Below, piece by piece: positions 39,558 to 47,897 of a stretch of DNA of 64,000 nucleotides. Every line of letters begins with the position of its first letter. Within the stretch, counting starts at the first letter, position 1. The stretch comes from Pseudomonas sp. ANT_J12 (GTDB lineage Bacteria; Pseudomonadota; Gammaproteobacteria; Pseudomonadales; Pseudomonadaceae): assembly GCF_008370045.1 (NCBI RefSeq), contig NZ_VOBN01000006.1, forward strand, positions 124,001-188,000, in the 5' to 3' direction. Under the pieces are notes generated by a model, which saw only the letters and a list, made by a program, of their open reading frames with translations, was not told where the DNA came from and made no database searches. Both the position numbers and the translations under genes were made by a program.

Positions 39558-39998
39558 CTAGCGTCGCAGCGCCAGCAGGACCACACCGGCCGTGATCAAG
39601 CCGATCCCGCCCCATTGGCGCAGGTCCAGTCTTTCGCCCAGCAGGATCACCCCGAGCACCGCCACCAGCACCACGCTGAGTTTGTCGACGGGAGCGACCA
39701 ACGAGGCCGGGCCGAGTTTCAGCGCACGGAAATAGCAGATCCATGACGCACCGGTCGCCAGCCCAGACAGCAGCAGGAATAGATAGCTCCTGGCAGAGAT
39801 TGATCCTAATGACTGATATTGGCCCGTGGCGTACAAAATCAAGGCCAGGCTGACGAGTACCACCATCGTGCGCAGGAGGGTGGCGAAGTCGGAATTGACG
39901 TTTTCGATGCCGATCTTCGCAAAGATGGCGGTCATGGCGGCGAATACCGCCGACAACAGGGCCCAGAATGTCCAGGAGGAAAAGAAGCCTGAGCCCAT
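39558..39998 (-). CDS. EamA/DMT-family transporter, single-repeat form
   Basis: A 146-residue membrane protein with five hydrophobic helices. It is one EamA repeat rather than the usual two, so it must dimerise. Text such as AAMTAIFAKIGIENVNSDFATLLRT and LGVILLGERLDLRQWGGIGLITAGVVLL is typical. The ATG at 39998 follows GGAGGAACGTTC, an excellent ribosome site, while an in-frame upstream ATG is poor. The substrate is unknown. Confidence 0.9.
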   Translation of the reverse strand: MGSGFFSSWTFWALLSAVFAAMTAIFAKIGIENVNSDFATLLRTMVVLVSLALILYATGQYQSLGSISARSYLFLLLSGLATGASWICYFRALKLGPASLVAPVDKLSVVLVAVLGVILLGERLDLRQWGGIGLITAGVVLLALRR

Positions 39999-40013
39999 GA
40001 ACGTTCCTCCATT

Positions 40014-40044
40014 GATCATTCCCACGCCGAGCGTGGGAATGATC
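40014..40044. repeat. Perfect 14-bp hairpin of the GTTCCCACGC repeat family
   Basis: GATCATTCCCACGC and its exact complement flank a CGA loop. It sits between uvrD and the EamA gene, both leftward, 8 nt from the uvrD stop. It may end or stabilise the uvrD transcript. Confidence 0.85.
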
Positions 40045-40052
40045 TGGCTGTA

Positions 40053-42236
40053 CTAGATCGCTTCCAGCTTTGCGTAACCCAGCATCAACCACTTGCTGCC
40101 TTCACCAAAGTTCACCTGCACCCGAGCCTGGGCCCCGGCGCCTTCGAAGTTCAGGATCACGCCATCGCCAAACACCGAATGCCGCACGGCTTGGCCCAGG
40201 CTGAAACCGGTGTCCGGGATCTCGCTGCCGCCGAACAGACTGCTGGAACTCTGCTGCTGGCCACCGCCGAACGGACGGCTGACGCTGTTGGACAACCGCA
40301 CTTCCTGGATCAGGCCTTTCGGCACTTCCCGTACGAAACGCGACACCTTGTTGTAGGTCTCGCTGCCGTACAGGCGTCGGGTTTCAGCATAGGTCATCAC
40401 CAGGTTTTGCATGGCCCGGGTGATGCCGACGTAGGCCAGGCGCCGTTCTTCTTCAAGACGACCGGGTTCTTCCAGGCTCATCTTGTGCGGGAACAAGCCT
40501 TCTTCCATGCCCACAAGGAACACGTAAGGGAATTCCAGGCCTTTGGCGCTGTGCAGGGTCATCAGCTGAATACTGTCTTCATGCTCGTCGGCCTGGGTGT
40601 CGCCAGCTTCCAGCGACGCATGACCGAGGAACGCTGACAGTGGCGTCAGGTCTTCGTCTTCTTCGGTGTTCTCGAAGTTGCGCGCGGCGCTGACCAGTTC
40701 CTCAAGGTTTTCCACCCGAGCCTGGCCTTTCTCGCCTTTTTCCGCTTCGTGGTAGGCAATCAGCCCGGACTGCTCGATGACGGTCTGGGTCATCAGGTGC
40801 AGCGGCATGTCCAGGCACTTGGCGGCGAGGTTCTCGATCAGCTCGATAAACGCCCCGAGTGCGCCAGCCGCACGACCGGTCAGGCCTTTATTGGCGACCA
40901 GCAGACGCATCGCTTCCCACATCGACACATCGCTGTGACGGGCGTGGTCGCGGATCGCTTCGACGGTTTTCTCGCCGATGCCGCGAGCCGGCACGTTGAT
41001 CACCCGTTCCAGCGCCGCATCGTTGCCACGGCCTTCCAGCAACCGCATATAAGCCATGGCGTTCTTGATTTCCGCCCGCTCGAAGAAGCGCTGACCGCCA
41101 TAGATGCGATACGGAATGCGCTCGCGCAGCAAGGCTTCTTCCAAAACGCGGGATTGGGCGTTGGAGCGGTACAAAATCGCGATATCGCTGCGGGCCAAGC
41201 CGGTTTTCAGCGCGCTTTCGATGGTTTCCACCACATAGCGTGCTTCATCGTGCTCGTTGAACGCGGCGTACAGGTTGATCGCTTCGCCTTCACCGCCATC
41301 GGTCCACAGCTCTTTGCCCATGCGCCCGGTGTTGTTGGCGATCAGGGCGTTGGCAGCCTTGAGGATGCCGGCGGTGGAGCGATAGTTTTGCTCCAGGCGA
41401 ATGGTTTCCGCATCGGGGAAGTCGTCGGAATACTGATAGATGTTCTCGATTTTCGCCCCGCGCCAGCCGTAGATCGACTGGTCGTCGTCGCCGACCACCA
41501 TCAGGCTGTCGCCGCCCTTGGCCAGCAGACGCAACCACGCGTACTGCACGGCGTTGGTGTCCTGGAACTCGTCCACCAGGATGTGCCGGAAGCGTTTCTG
41601 GTAATGCGCCAGCAGACCGGGATTGTCGCGCCACAGATCGAGGGCGCGCAGCAGCAGTTCGGAGAAGTCGATGACGCCGGCACGCACGCACGCAGCCTCG
41701 TAGGCTTCATAAATGCTGCGCATGGTCGCCAGGAACAGGTCGCCACTGGCTTGAATGTGTTGCGGGCGCAGACCTTCGTCTTTCTGCCCGTTGATAAACC
41801 ACTGGGCCTGACGGGCCGGCCAGCGTTGTTCATCCAGGCCCAGCTCGCGGATCACCCGCTTGACCAGTCGTTGCTGATCGTCGCTGTCGAGAATCTGGAA
41901 GGTCTGGCTCAGCTTGGCCTCCTGCCAATGCGCCCGCAGCAAGCGGTGCGCCAGGCCGTGGAAGGTGCCGACCCACATGCCGGCCGGGTTCAGCCCCATC
42001 AACTGCTCGATGCGATGACGCATCTCGGCAGCGGCCTTATTGGTGAAGGTCACCGACAGGATGGAGTGGGGCGAGGCGTTTTCGACCTGGATCAACCAGG
42101 CGATACGGTGCACCAGCACTCGGGTTTTACCGGAGCCAGCACCGGCCAGGACCAACTGACGACCCACGGAGGCAGCTACGGCCTGGCGTTGGGCATCGTT
42201 GAGGGAGTTCAGCAGAAGGGAGAGATCATCGCGCAT
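40053..42236 (-). CDS. uvrD: DNA helicase II
   Basis: 3'-5' SF1 helicase of nucleotide-excision and mismatch repair, 727 residues. It has Walker A AGAGSGKTRVL, motif II VDEFQDTNAVQY, motif III VGDDDQSIYGWRGA, motif V LMTLHSAKGLEF and motif VI YVGITRAMQ, plus the C-terminal Tudor-like region ending KWLMLGYAKLEAI. Intact. I see no LexA box (CTG-N10-CAG) in the 258 nt upstream. The opposite strand also has a very long open frame, but it has no family sequence over this gene. Confidence 0.97.
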   Translation of the reverse strand: MRDDLSLLLNSLNDAQRQAVAASVGRQLVLAGAGSGKTRVLVHRIAWLIQVENASPHSILSVTFTNKAAAEMRHRIEQLMGLNPAGMWVGTFHGLAHRLLRAHWQEAKLSQTFQILDSDDQQRLVKRVIRELGLDEQRWPARQAQWFINGQKDEGLRPQHIQASGDLFLATMRSIYEAYEAACVRAGVIDFSELLLRALDLWRDNPGLLAHYQKRFRHILVDEFQDTNAVQYAWLRLLAKGGDSLMVVGDDDQSIYGWRGAKIENIYQYSDDFPDAETIRLEQNYRSTAGILKAANALIANNTGRMGKELWTDGGEGEAINLYAAFNEHDEARYVVETIESALKTGLARSDIAILYRSNAQSRVLEEALLRERIPYRIYGGQRFFERAEIKNAMAYMRLLEGRGNDAALERVINVPARGIGEKTVEAIRDHARHSDVSMWEAMRLLVANKGLTGRAAGALGAFIELIENLAAKCLDMPLHLMTQTVIEQSGLIAYHEAEKGEKGQARVENLEELVSAARNFENTEEDEDLTPLSAFLGHASLEAGDTQADEHEDSIQLMTLHSAKGLEFPYVFLVGMEEGLFPHKMSLEEPGRLEEERRLAYVGITRAMQNLVMTYAETRRLYGSETYNKVSRFVREVPKGLIQEVRLSNSVSRPFGGGQQQSSSSLFGGSEIPDTGFSLGQAVRHSVFGDGVILNFEGAGAQARVQVNFGEGSKWLMLGYAKLEAI

Positions 42237-42494
42237 CGGGGCATTCTAGGGGGCGGCGCCACACCGGGCAAACATCGCTTTGATTTAGCCGATGAAAGAT
42301 CGAGGGAGGACGACCGGTCGGTCACTGGCTGCAGGCGGCGGCGGGGCTCGCTCGGGCACTTTTTCAGCGACACCGTCGGTCGAGACTTTGGTCTACTTTG
42401 TGATCTGGAGCAGTTTGGTCATCGCCATTGCTTGTGTATGCTCCGTGCAGAATTCGGGCTCACCACGCTCCATATAAGAACAAGAAAATTGCCT

Positions 42495-45368
42495 ATGACC
42501 CTCAGCTCCGACCTGTCGGGCCCCTCCGTGGAGCCCCGGGTTATCCGTAAACAGTACGCCATGGAAATGGCGGTCGAGCGCACGCGCCTGCTGTACCAGG
42601 GCTCGCTGTTGCCGACGCTGTTCATGCTGATCAATGGCCTGGTCTGCGCCGGTTTGCTCTGGAGCCCGCAGCGCTACTTCCTGGTCAGCGTCTGGCTGGT
42701 CTGGTTGTTGTCACTGGTGGCGCTGCGGGTGATCCAGGTGGCGGCCTTCGATTCGGCGATTCCCAACCGCCAGGCCCATCCGATCTGGATCCGCATGTTT
42801 TTGCTCGGCTCGGCCATGACCGGCCTGACCCTCGCCGGCGCCGGCATCGCCCTGGTCCCTGCCGACACCTTCATCCAGCAAGCCTGGGTCTTCGGCCTGA
42901 TTGGTGCCGCCGCGCTGTCGGCCAGCGTGGCCTACGCCGTCAGCCTTCCTGCGTTTCTCTCCTTTACCTTGCCCTGCCTGTTGCCGGCCATCGGCTATAT
43001 GTTCTGGGGTGGCGACGTCCAGCAGCAGGGCTGGGGATGGTTCGGGCTGATTCTGCTGGGCGCTTTGAGTGTCGTGGCCTGGCAGGTCAATCGGCTGATT
43101 GATCGCGGCTTGCTTCGGCGCTTTCAGAATCAGGCGTTGATCGAGCATTTGCAGCTTGCTCAAACCCAGGGCGAGCAACTCAATCACGAACTGGCCAAGG
43201 AAATCGATCAGCGCCGCAGCGCCGAAGAAGAGCTGCGCGAAGCCCAGGTCGAACTGGAAAACCGCGTGGCCGAGCGTAGCCAGGAACTGAACACCGCCAC
43301 CCAAGCCCTGAGCAAAAGCGAAGCGCGCCTGGCGCTGGCGTTGAAGGCCAGCGAATTGGGACTGTGGGACTGGAACCTGCAAACCGATGAAGTCCATCAC
43401 ACGCAAATTCAGGAGTTGTTCGGCCTGGCGCCGGAATACGTGACCGCCATGCTCAGCCACCTCCGGCCGCGGCTGCACCCCGATGACGTGCCACCCCTCA
43501 AGCGCGCGCTGGTCGAGCATTTGAAGGGCCGTAGCGAGGATTACCAGATCGAATACCGCGTGCGCCATGGCGATGGCCATTGGGTCTGGATCGAAGACCG
43601 GGGCCGGGCCGTGGAGCGCAGCGAAAATGGCCGGGTCGTGCGCATGGTCGGGACCCGTCGCGACATCAGCGCCAGCAAAGGCCAGGAGGAACAGCGACAA
43701 CTGGCGGCGACGGTGTTCGAAGCGGCCAGCGAGGGCATCGTGATCTTCGATCCGAATTACGCGCTGATCGCAGTCAACCAGGCCTTCAGCCGTGTCACCG
43801 GTTACGACATCGAGGACATGCTGGGGCGCAACGTCGTCGAGTTGCCTTGCAGTCGTGATGCCCGTCGGCACTACAGCGCGATTCATCAAGCCTTGGAGCA
43901 GCACGGCAGTTGGCAAGGCGAACTGGTAGAAACCCGCAAGAACGGCGAGCTGTATCCACAGTGGCTGCAATTGAACGCGGTGCGCGATAGTCGCGGAAAG
44001 GTCAGTCATATTGTCGGCTTCTTCGCCGATCTGTCCGCGCGGCGCGAATCCGAAGAGCGCATGCGCTACCTGACTCATTACGACGAACTCACCGGCCTGG
44101 CCAACCGCTCGCTGTTCCGCGAACGGCTGCACGAGGCCCATCAACGGGTGCGACAGGGCGGGCGACGCAGTTTGGCGTTGCTGCACATCAATCTCGATCG
44201 TTTCAAGCTGCTCAATGACAGCCTCGGCCATGAAATCGCCGACCAGTTATTGCAGAAAATGGCCCGGCGGCTGGTGAATGCGCTGCCGGAAGCGGACACC
44301 ATCGCGCGGCTCTCCGGGGATGAGTTCGCGGTGTTGTTTGATGCCTATGGCAACTTGTCGAGCCTGGCCCGGGTGGCGACGCGCTTGTCGTCCAAGCTGC
44401 GTTTGCCGGTGACGGTGGAGGGGCATGAACTGGTGGTCAGCGCGTCCATGGGCATCAGCATGTTGCCGGACAATGCGCGGGAGATTTCCGCGTTGGTGAG
44501 CCAGTCGAACATGGCCATGCAACACGCCAAACACCTGGGCGGCAACAATTTCCAGTTCTACACCGACAGCCTGCAAGCCAGCACGCTTGAGCGTTTGCAA
44601 CTCGAGAATCAACTGCGCAAAGCCATCGAAGAAAAGCAGTTGAAGGTGTTCTACCAGCCGAAACTGTGCCTCGCCACCGGCCGCTTGAACGCTGCCGAGG
44701 CGCTGGTGCGCTGGGACCATCCGACCATGGGCCGGGTGCCGCCCAACGATTTCATTGGCCTGGCCGAGGAAACCGGGCTCATTGGTCCGATCGGCGAGTT
44801 CGTGCTGCGCCAGGCCTGCTGGCAAGCCTGCGAATGGCAGCGCCAGGGGCTTGAACCGATCCGGGTGTCGGTCAATTTGTCGGTGCATCAGTTGCGTCAG
44901 GGCAAACTGGTCAGCCTGGTGCGTCAGGTGCTGGAAGAAACCGGCCTGGCGCCGCATTACCTGGAATTGGAGCTCACCGAAAGCCAATTGCTGGACAGCG
45001 TCGAACACATCATCGCGACCTTCCAGCAACTGCGCGATCTGGGGGTGAAACTGGCAATCGACGATTTTGGCACCGGTTATTCGTCCCTGAGTTATCTAAA
45101 GCGCATCCCGGTGGATTACGTGAAGATCGATCAGGCGTTTATCCGTGGCTTGGGGGAGGGCGGCGAGGATGCGGCGATTACCCGGGCGATCATCGCCATG
45201 GCCCATGGCTTGTCGCTCAAAGTCGTGGCCGAAGGCGTGGAGCGCGTCGAGCAACTGGAGTTTCTGCAAGCCGAGCGCTGCGATGAAGTGCAGGGCTATT
45301 TGATCAGTCGTCCAGTGGAAGCCGCTGATCTGGCTGAGCTGCTGCGCGCGGACGCAAAACCCCTGTAA
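42495..45368 (+). CDS. Membrane PAS-GGDEF-EAL protein (cyclic di-GMP metabolism)
   Basis: A 957-residue signalling protein. Five or six N-terminal helices (about 35-200) are followed by a coiled coil (QLNHELAKEIDQRRSAEEELREA region), two PAS domains, a GGDEF domain and an EAL domain. The GGDEF signature reads LSGDEFAVLF, so the first Gly is Ser. The EAL domain keeps EALVRW, VNLSVHQL, LELTES, DDFGTGYSSLSYL and VKID, so phosphodiesterase activity is likely. The ATG at 42495 starts family-type sequence; the frame is open far upstream over uvrD antisense but that is not coding. It corresponds by position to PA5442 (recalled). Confidence 0.92.
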   Translation: MTLSSDLSGPSVEPRVIRKQYAMEMAVERTRLLYQGSLLPTLFMLINGLVCAGLLWSPQRYFLVSVWLVWLLSLVALRVIQVAAFDSAIPNRQAHPIWIRMFLLGSAMTGLTLAGAGIALVPADTFIQQAWVFGLIGAAALSASVAYAVSLPAFLSFTLPCLLPAIGYMFWGGDVQQQGWGWFGLILLGALSVVAWQVNRLIDRGLLRRFQNQALIEHLQLAQTQGEQLNHELAKEIDQRRSAEEELREAQVELENRVAERSQELNTATQALSKSEARLALALKASELGLWDWNLQTDEVHHTQIQELFGLAPEYVTAMLSHLRPRLHPDDVPPLKRALVEHLKGRSEDYQIEYRVRHGDGHWVWIEDRGRAVERSENGRVVRMVGTRRDISASKGQEEQRQLAATVFEAASEGIVIFDPNYALIAVNQAFSRVTGYDIEDMLGRNVVELPCSRDARRHYSAIHQALEQHGSWQGELVETRKNGELYPQWLQLNAVRDSRGKVSHIVGFFADLSARRESEERMRYLTHYDELTGLANRSLFRERLHEAHQRVRQGGRRSLALLHINLDRFKLLNDSLGHEIADQLLQKMARRLVNALPEADTIARLSGDEFAVLFDAYGNLSSLARVATRLSSKLRLPVTVEGHELVVSASMGISMLPDNAREISALVSQSNMAMQHAKHLGGNNFQFYTDSLQASTLERLQLENQLRKAIEEKQLKVFYQPKLCLATGRLNAAEALVRWDHPTMGRVPPNDFIGLAEETGLIGPIGEFVLRQACWQACEWQRQGLEPIRVSVNLSVHQLRQGKLVSLVRQVLEETGLAPHYLELELTESQLLDSVEHIIATFQQLRDLGVKLAIDDFGTGYSSLSYLKRIPVDYVKIDQAFIRGLGEGGEDAAITRAIIAMAHGLSLKVVAEGVERVEQLEFLQAERCDEVQGYLISRPVEAADLAELLRADAKPL

Positions 45369-45441
45369 GTGCTACATGGAGCGCGCGACGCGTGGAATGG
45401 GGGCATTGAGTTACGCATTGAGCAGGCAAAAAGCCGATTCA

Positions 45442-45456
45442 TGTAGTATAACTACA
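45442..45456. promoter_or_regulatory. Palindromic operator-like site upstream of rccR
   Basis: TGTAGTATAACTACA is a palindrome with 6-bp arms, 48 nt before the rccR start. It resembles the TGTAGT/ACTACA sites described for HexR/RccR-type RpiR regulators of carbon metabolism, as I recall them. Autoregulation by RccR is inferred. Confidence 0.7.
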
Positions 45457-45503
45457 AGCGTGCTACATCCCCGGCAACTGCCAATAACAAAGAGTCCACC
45501 CCT

Positions 45504-46370
45504 TTGAATCTGCTGCAACACATCGCCCAGTCCCGTCACCTGTTACGCAAGTCGGAGCTCAAGGTCGCCGACCATGTGCTGCTTGACCCTGCGGCGGTGA
45601 TGCACAGCTCCATGGCCGACCTGGCCCACAGCGTGGGGATCAGCGAGCCGACCATCGTGCGCTTTTGTCGTGCTATCGGTTGCTCCGGTTTCCAGGATTT
45701 GAAACTGAAGCTGGCGCAGAGCCTGGCAGCCGGTGCGAGTTTCGGGCAGTTCGCGATTCATGAAGACGATTCGGTCGCTGACTACAGCCTGAAAATCTTC
45801 GACACGACCCTGCACACGTTGATGGAGGTTCGCGAGAAGCTCGATCCGGTGGAATTGCAGCGGGCGGTGTCGCTGATGTCCCAGGCGCAGCGCGTTGAGT
45901 TCTATGGCTTTGGCGCGTCGGGTGCAGTGGCGGCGGATGCCCAGCACAAGTTCTTCCGTTTGCTGCTGACGGCCGCGGCGTATTCCGACCCGCACATGCA
46001 GGCGATGTCGGCGGTGACCCTGAAGCCAACTGACGTAGCGATCTGCATTTCCCAGTCCGGGCGTTCCAAGGATTTGTTGATCACGGCGAATCTGGTCCGC
46101 GAAAGCGGCGCTTCGCTGATCACCTTGTGCCCGAGCCAGACGCCATTGGCCGAGCTGTCGACCGTCAACCTGGCGATCGATGTGCACGAAGACACCGAAA
46201 TCTATACGCCGCTGACTTCGCGCATCGCCCACCTGGTGGTGATCGACGTGTTGGCGATGGGCGTGGCCATGGCGCGCGGGCCGAGCCTGGTCAACCACCT
46301 CAAGAGCGTCAAGCGCAGCCTTCGCAGCTTGCGGCTGTCGCCTAAATCGGTGAAAGCGCTGGACGATTGA
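45504..46370 (+). CDS. rccR: RpiR-family carbon-metabolism regulator (RccR-like)
   Basis: A 288-residue HexR paralogue with an N-terminal RpiR helix-turn-helix (ADLAHSVGISEPTIVRFCRAIGCSGFQDLKL). The C-terminal SIS sugar-phosphate domain (EFYGFGASGAVAADAQHKFFR, ICISQSGRSKDLL) is thought to bind KDPG. It is not beside zwf-pgl-eda, where HexR lies, but beside uvrD-GGDEF/EAL-pycR-pycAB, as RccR (PA5438 in P. aeruginosa) does. RccR represses or activates glyoxylate-shunt, gluconeogenic and pyruvate genes. Start TTG at 45504; the TTTG context has no strong SD. Confidence 0.85.
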   Translation: MNLLQHIAQSRHLLRKSELKVADHVLLDPAAVMHSSMADLAHSVGISEPTIVRFCRAIGCSGFQDLKLKLAQSLAAGASFGQFAIHEDDSVADYSLKIFDTTLHTLMEVREKLDPVELQRAVSLMSQAQRVEFYGFGASGAVAADAQHKFFRLLLTAAAYSDPHMQAMSAVTLKPTDVAICISQSGRSKDLLITANLVRESGASLITLCPSQTPLAELSTVNLAIDVHEDTEIYTPLTSRIAHLVVIDVLAMGVAMARGPSLVNHLKSVKRSLRSLRLSPKSVKALDD

Positions 46371-46385
46371 TCACTGCGCGGCTCT

Positions 46386-46480
46386 TGTGGCGAGGGGGCT
46401 TGCCCCCGTTCGGCTGCGCAGCAGTCGCAAAATCTCTGGGGCCGCTCCGCGACCCAACGGGGGCAAGCCCCCTCGCCACA
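46386..46480. repeat. REP-like inverted repeat (GTGGCGAGGGGGC family)
   Basis: 25-nt arms at 46386-46410 and 46456-46480, TGTGGCGAGGGGGCTTGCCC in the left arm and its complement in the right, with a CTGCGCAGCAG core between. Same family as 6774-6893. It follows rccR and may limit its transcript. Confidence 0.88.
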
Positions 46481-46590
46481 ATGCAATGTGCCAAAGCACA
46501 AACTTTCATCTCCCTGTAACCCACCCGCCGCCAAACCGTCATCCCCCGCGTTCATCGTGTAACTCCCGTACTCGACTTGGGAGACCTGCA

Positions 46591-46803
46591 ATGGCCCAGC
46601 CCTACGAAGAACGCAACAGCGCCCTCAAAACCCGTCGCCAGCAAGAAGACCAGCGCCGCATGGAATTTCGCCGCGCTATCGAAGATCGCTGCGAACGCCG
46701 TCAGCTTCTGGCCGAAATCGGCGATTTCCCGGACGACCTGGAACTCAATTACTGGCAGGCAGCACCGGCAACTTCCCGTCGAAACGCTCAACCAACGCGC
46801 TGA
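46591..46803 (+). CDS. Small basic protein, possibly PA3496-type
   Basis: A 70-residue, highly charged protein (KTRRQQEDQRRMEFRRAIEDRCERRQLL, quoted here only as two halves: KTRRQQEDQRRMEF and RRAIEDRCERRQLL). The ATG at 46591 follows GGGAGACCTGCA, a good ribosome site. I recall a family of small conserved Pseudomonas proteins like this (PA3496), thought to be linked to the envelope, but am not sure. Its 3' end overlaps the convergent pycR gene by 59 nt. Confidence 0.6.
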   Translation: MAQPYEERNSALKTRRQQEDQRRMEFRRAIEDRCERRQLLAEIGDFPDDLELNYWQAAPATSRRNAQPTR

Positions 46804-47707
46804 TTTGCACCCGTTCGCTGCGGATAAACGCCAGGAAGGCGTGCGCCACCGGTGACAGGCGTTTGGCTTTGGCCTGCACCAGGCACCAACTGCGATACAG
46901 CGGCAGCTCCTCGACCGGCAACTCAATGAGCGCGCCGGTCGCCAACTCCAGGTTCAGGGCGTGGCGCGTCAACAAGGCCAGGCCCAGACCCGCCAACACA
47001 CACTCACGCTGGGCTTCCGCCGACGCGACCTCCTGGGTCTGGGTGAAGTGCACGCGCTTCTCTTTGAAATACTCTTCGCACGCCATCCGCGTACCAGAAC
47101 CCGGCTCGCGCATCAGCAGCGTGTACGGCTCCAGATCCTGCAAACGCAGCGGTCCCATGTGGCACAGCGGATGATCCGGCGGCGCTACGGCCACGATCGG
47201 GTTATTGAGGAACGGCAGGAATTCCAGGCCCATGTCCTGGGGCACCATCGACATGATCACCAGATCATCGCGGTTATCCGACAGGCGCCGGATCACCTGG
47301 CCACGGTTAACGACCGTCAGGTGCAGGTTCACTTCCGGGTGCTGGCGCTTGAAGGCGGCGAACAGGTGCGGCACGAAGTACTTGGCGCTGGATTCCACTG
47401 CCAGTTTCAGCTGACCCTGCAACGAGCCCTGCATGTCCGACAGCTGCATGTCGAGGTTTTCCAGGCGTCCGAAAATGTCCCGGCTGGCGCGCTGAAGCGC
47501 TTCCGCCGCCTCGGTCATGTAGAGTTTTTTGCCGACGTAATCGAACAACGGCTGACCGATCAGCTCCTCAAGTTGACGAATCTGTAGGCTCACGGCAGGT
47601 TGTGTGAGAGACATTTCCTCAGCCGCGCGGCTGTAGGACCTCAGATCACAGACCTCATTGAAAATCTGCAGTTGACGCAATGTCATACGCATCAATGACT
47701 TACGCAT
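46745..47707 (-). CDS. pycR: LysR-family regulator of pyruvate carboxylase
   Basis: A 320-residue LysR-type regulator. The N-terminal winged helix has the motif YSRAAEEMSLTQPAVSLQIRQLEELIG, followed by the LysR substrate-binding domain (SAKYFVPHLFAAFKRQHPEVNL, REPGSGTRMACEEYF), similar to CbbR-type members. It is divergent from pycA with 190 nt between, matching PA5437/PycR (recalled), which controls pycAB. Its 3' end overlaps the small rightward gene by 59 nt. Confidence 0.92.
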   Translation of the reverse strand: MRKSLMRMTLRQLQIFNEVCDLRSYSRAAEEMSLTQPAVSLQIRQLEELIGQPLFDYVGKKLYMTEAAEALQRASRDIFGRLENLDMQLSDMQGSLQGQLKLAVESSAKYFVPHLFAAFKRQHPEVNLHLTVVNRGQVIRRLSDNRDDLVIMSMVPQDMGLEFLPFLNNPIVAVAPPDHPLCHMGPLRLQDLEPYTLLMREPGSGTRMACEEYFKEKRVHFTQTQEVASAEAQRECVLAGLGLALLTRHALNLELATGALIELPVEELPLYRSWCLVQAKAKRLSPVAHAFLAFIRSERVQISALVERFDGKLPVLPASN

Positions 47708-47897
47708 TATTCGAAGGCTCCGGCCACAGGCTGATGCCTCAACTATAAGTCTTTACTTATGGCTAACCCAATTATTAATCATTTTTGTTAATCCCTCATG
47801 GGGGCTAGTGTGGGGCTGCGACTAAATCGAAACATTTAGTCACGCGTCGACCTGGTCTAGCAGGTCGTGGGTACCACCGGCTCAAGGGAACCTCCAA

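Noticed and set aside
40749..42494. A very long open frame on the + strand opposite uvrD, joined in frame to the GGDEF/EAL gene.
   Set aside because: It is the antisense of a codon-biased uvrD gene and has no family sequence; the recognisable protein begins at 42495.
45504..46370. Calling this gene hexR.
   Set aside because: Sequence and context (uvrD, pycR, pycAB) fit RccR, and the zwf-pgl-eda neighbours of hexR are absent.
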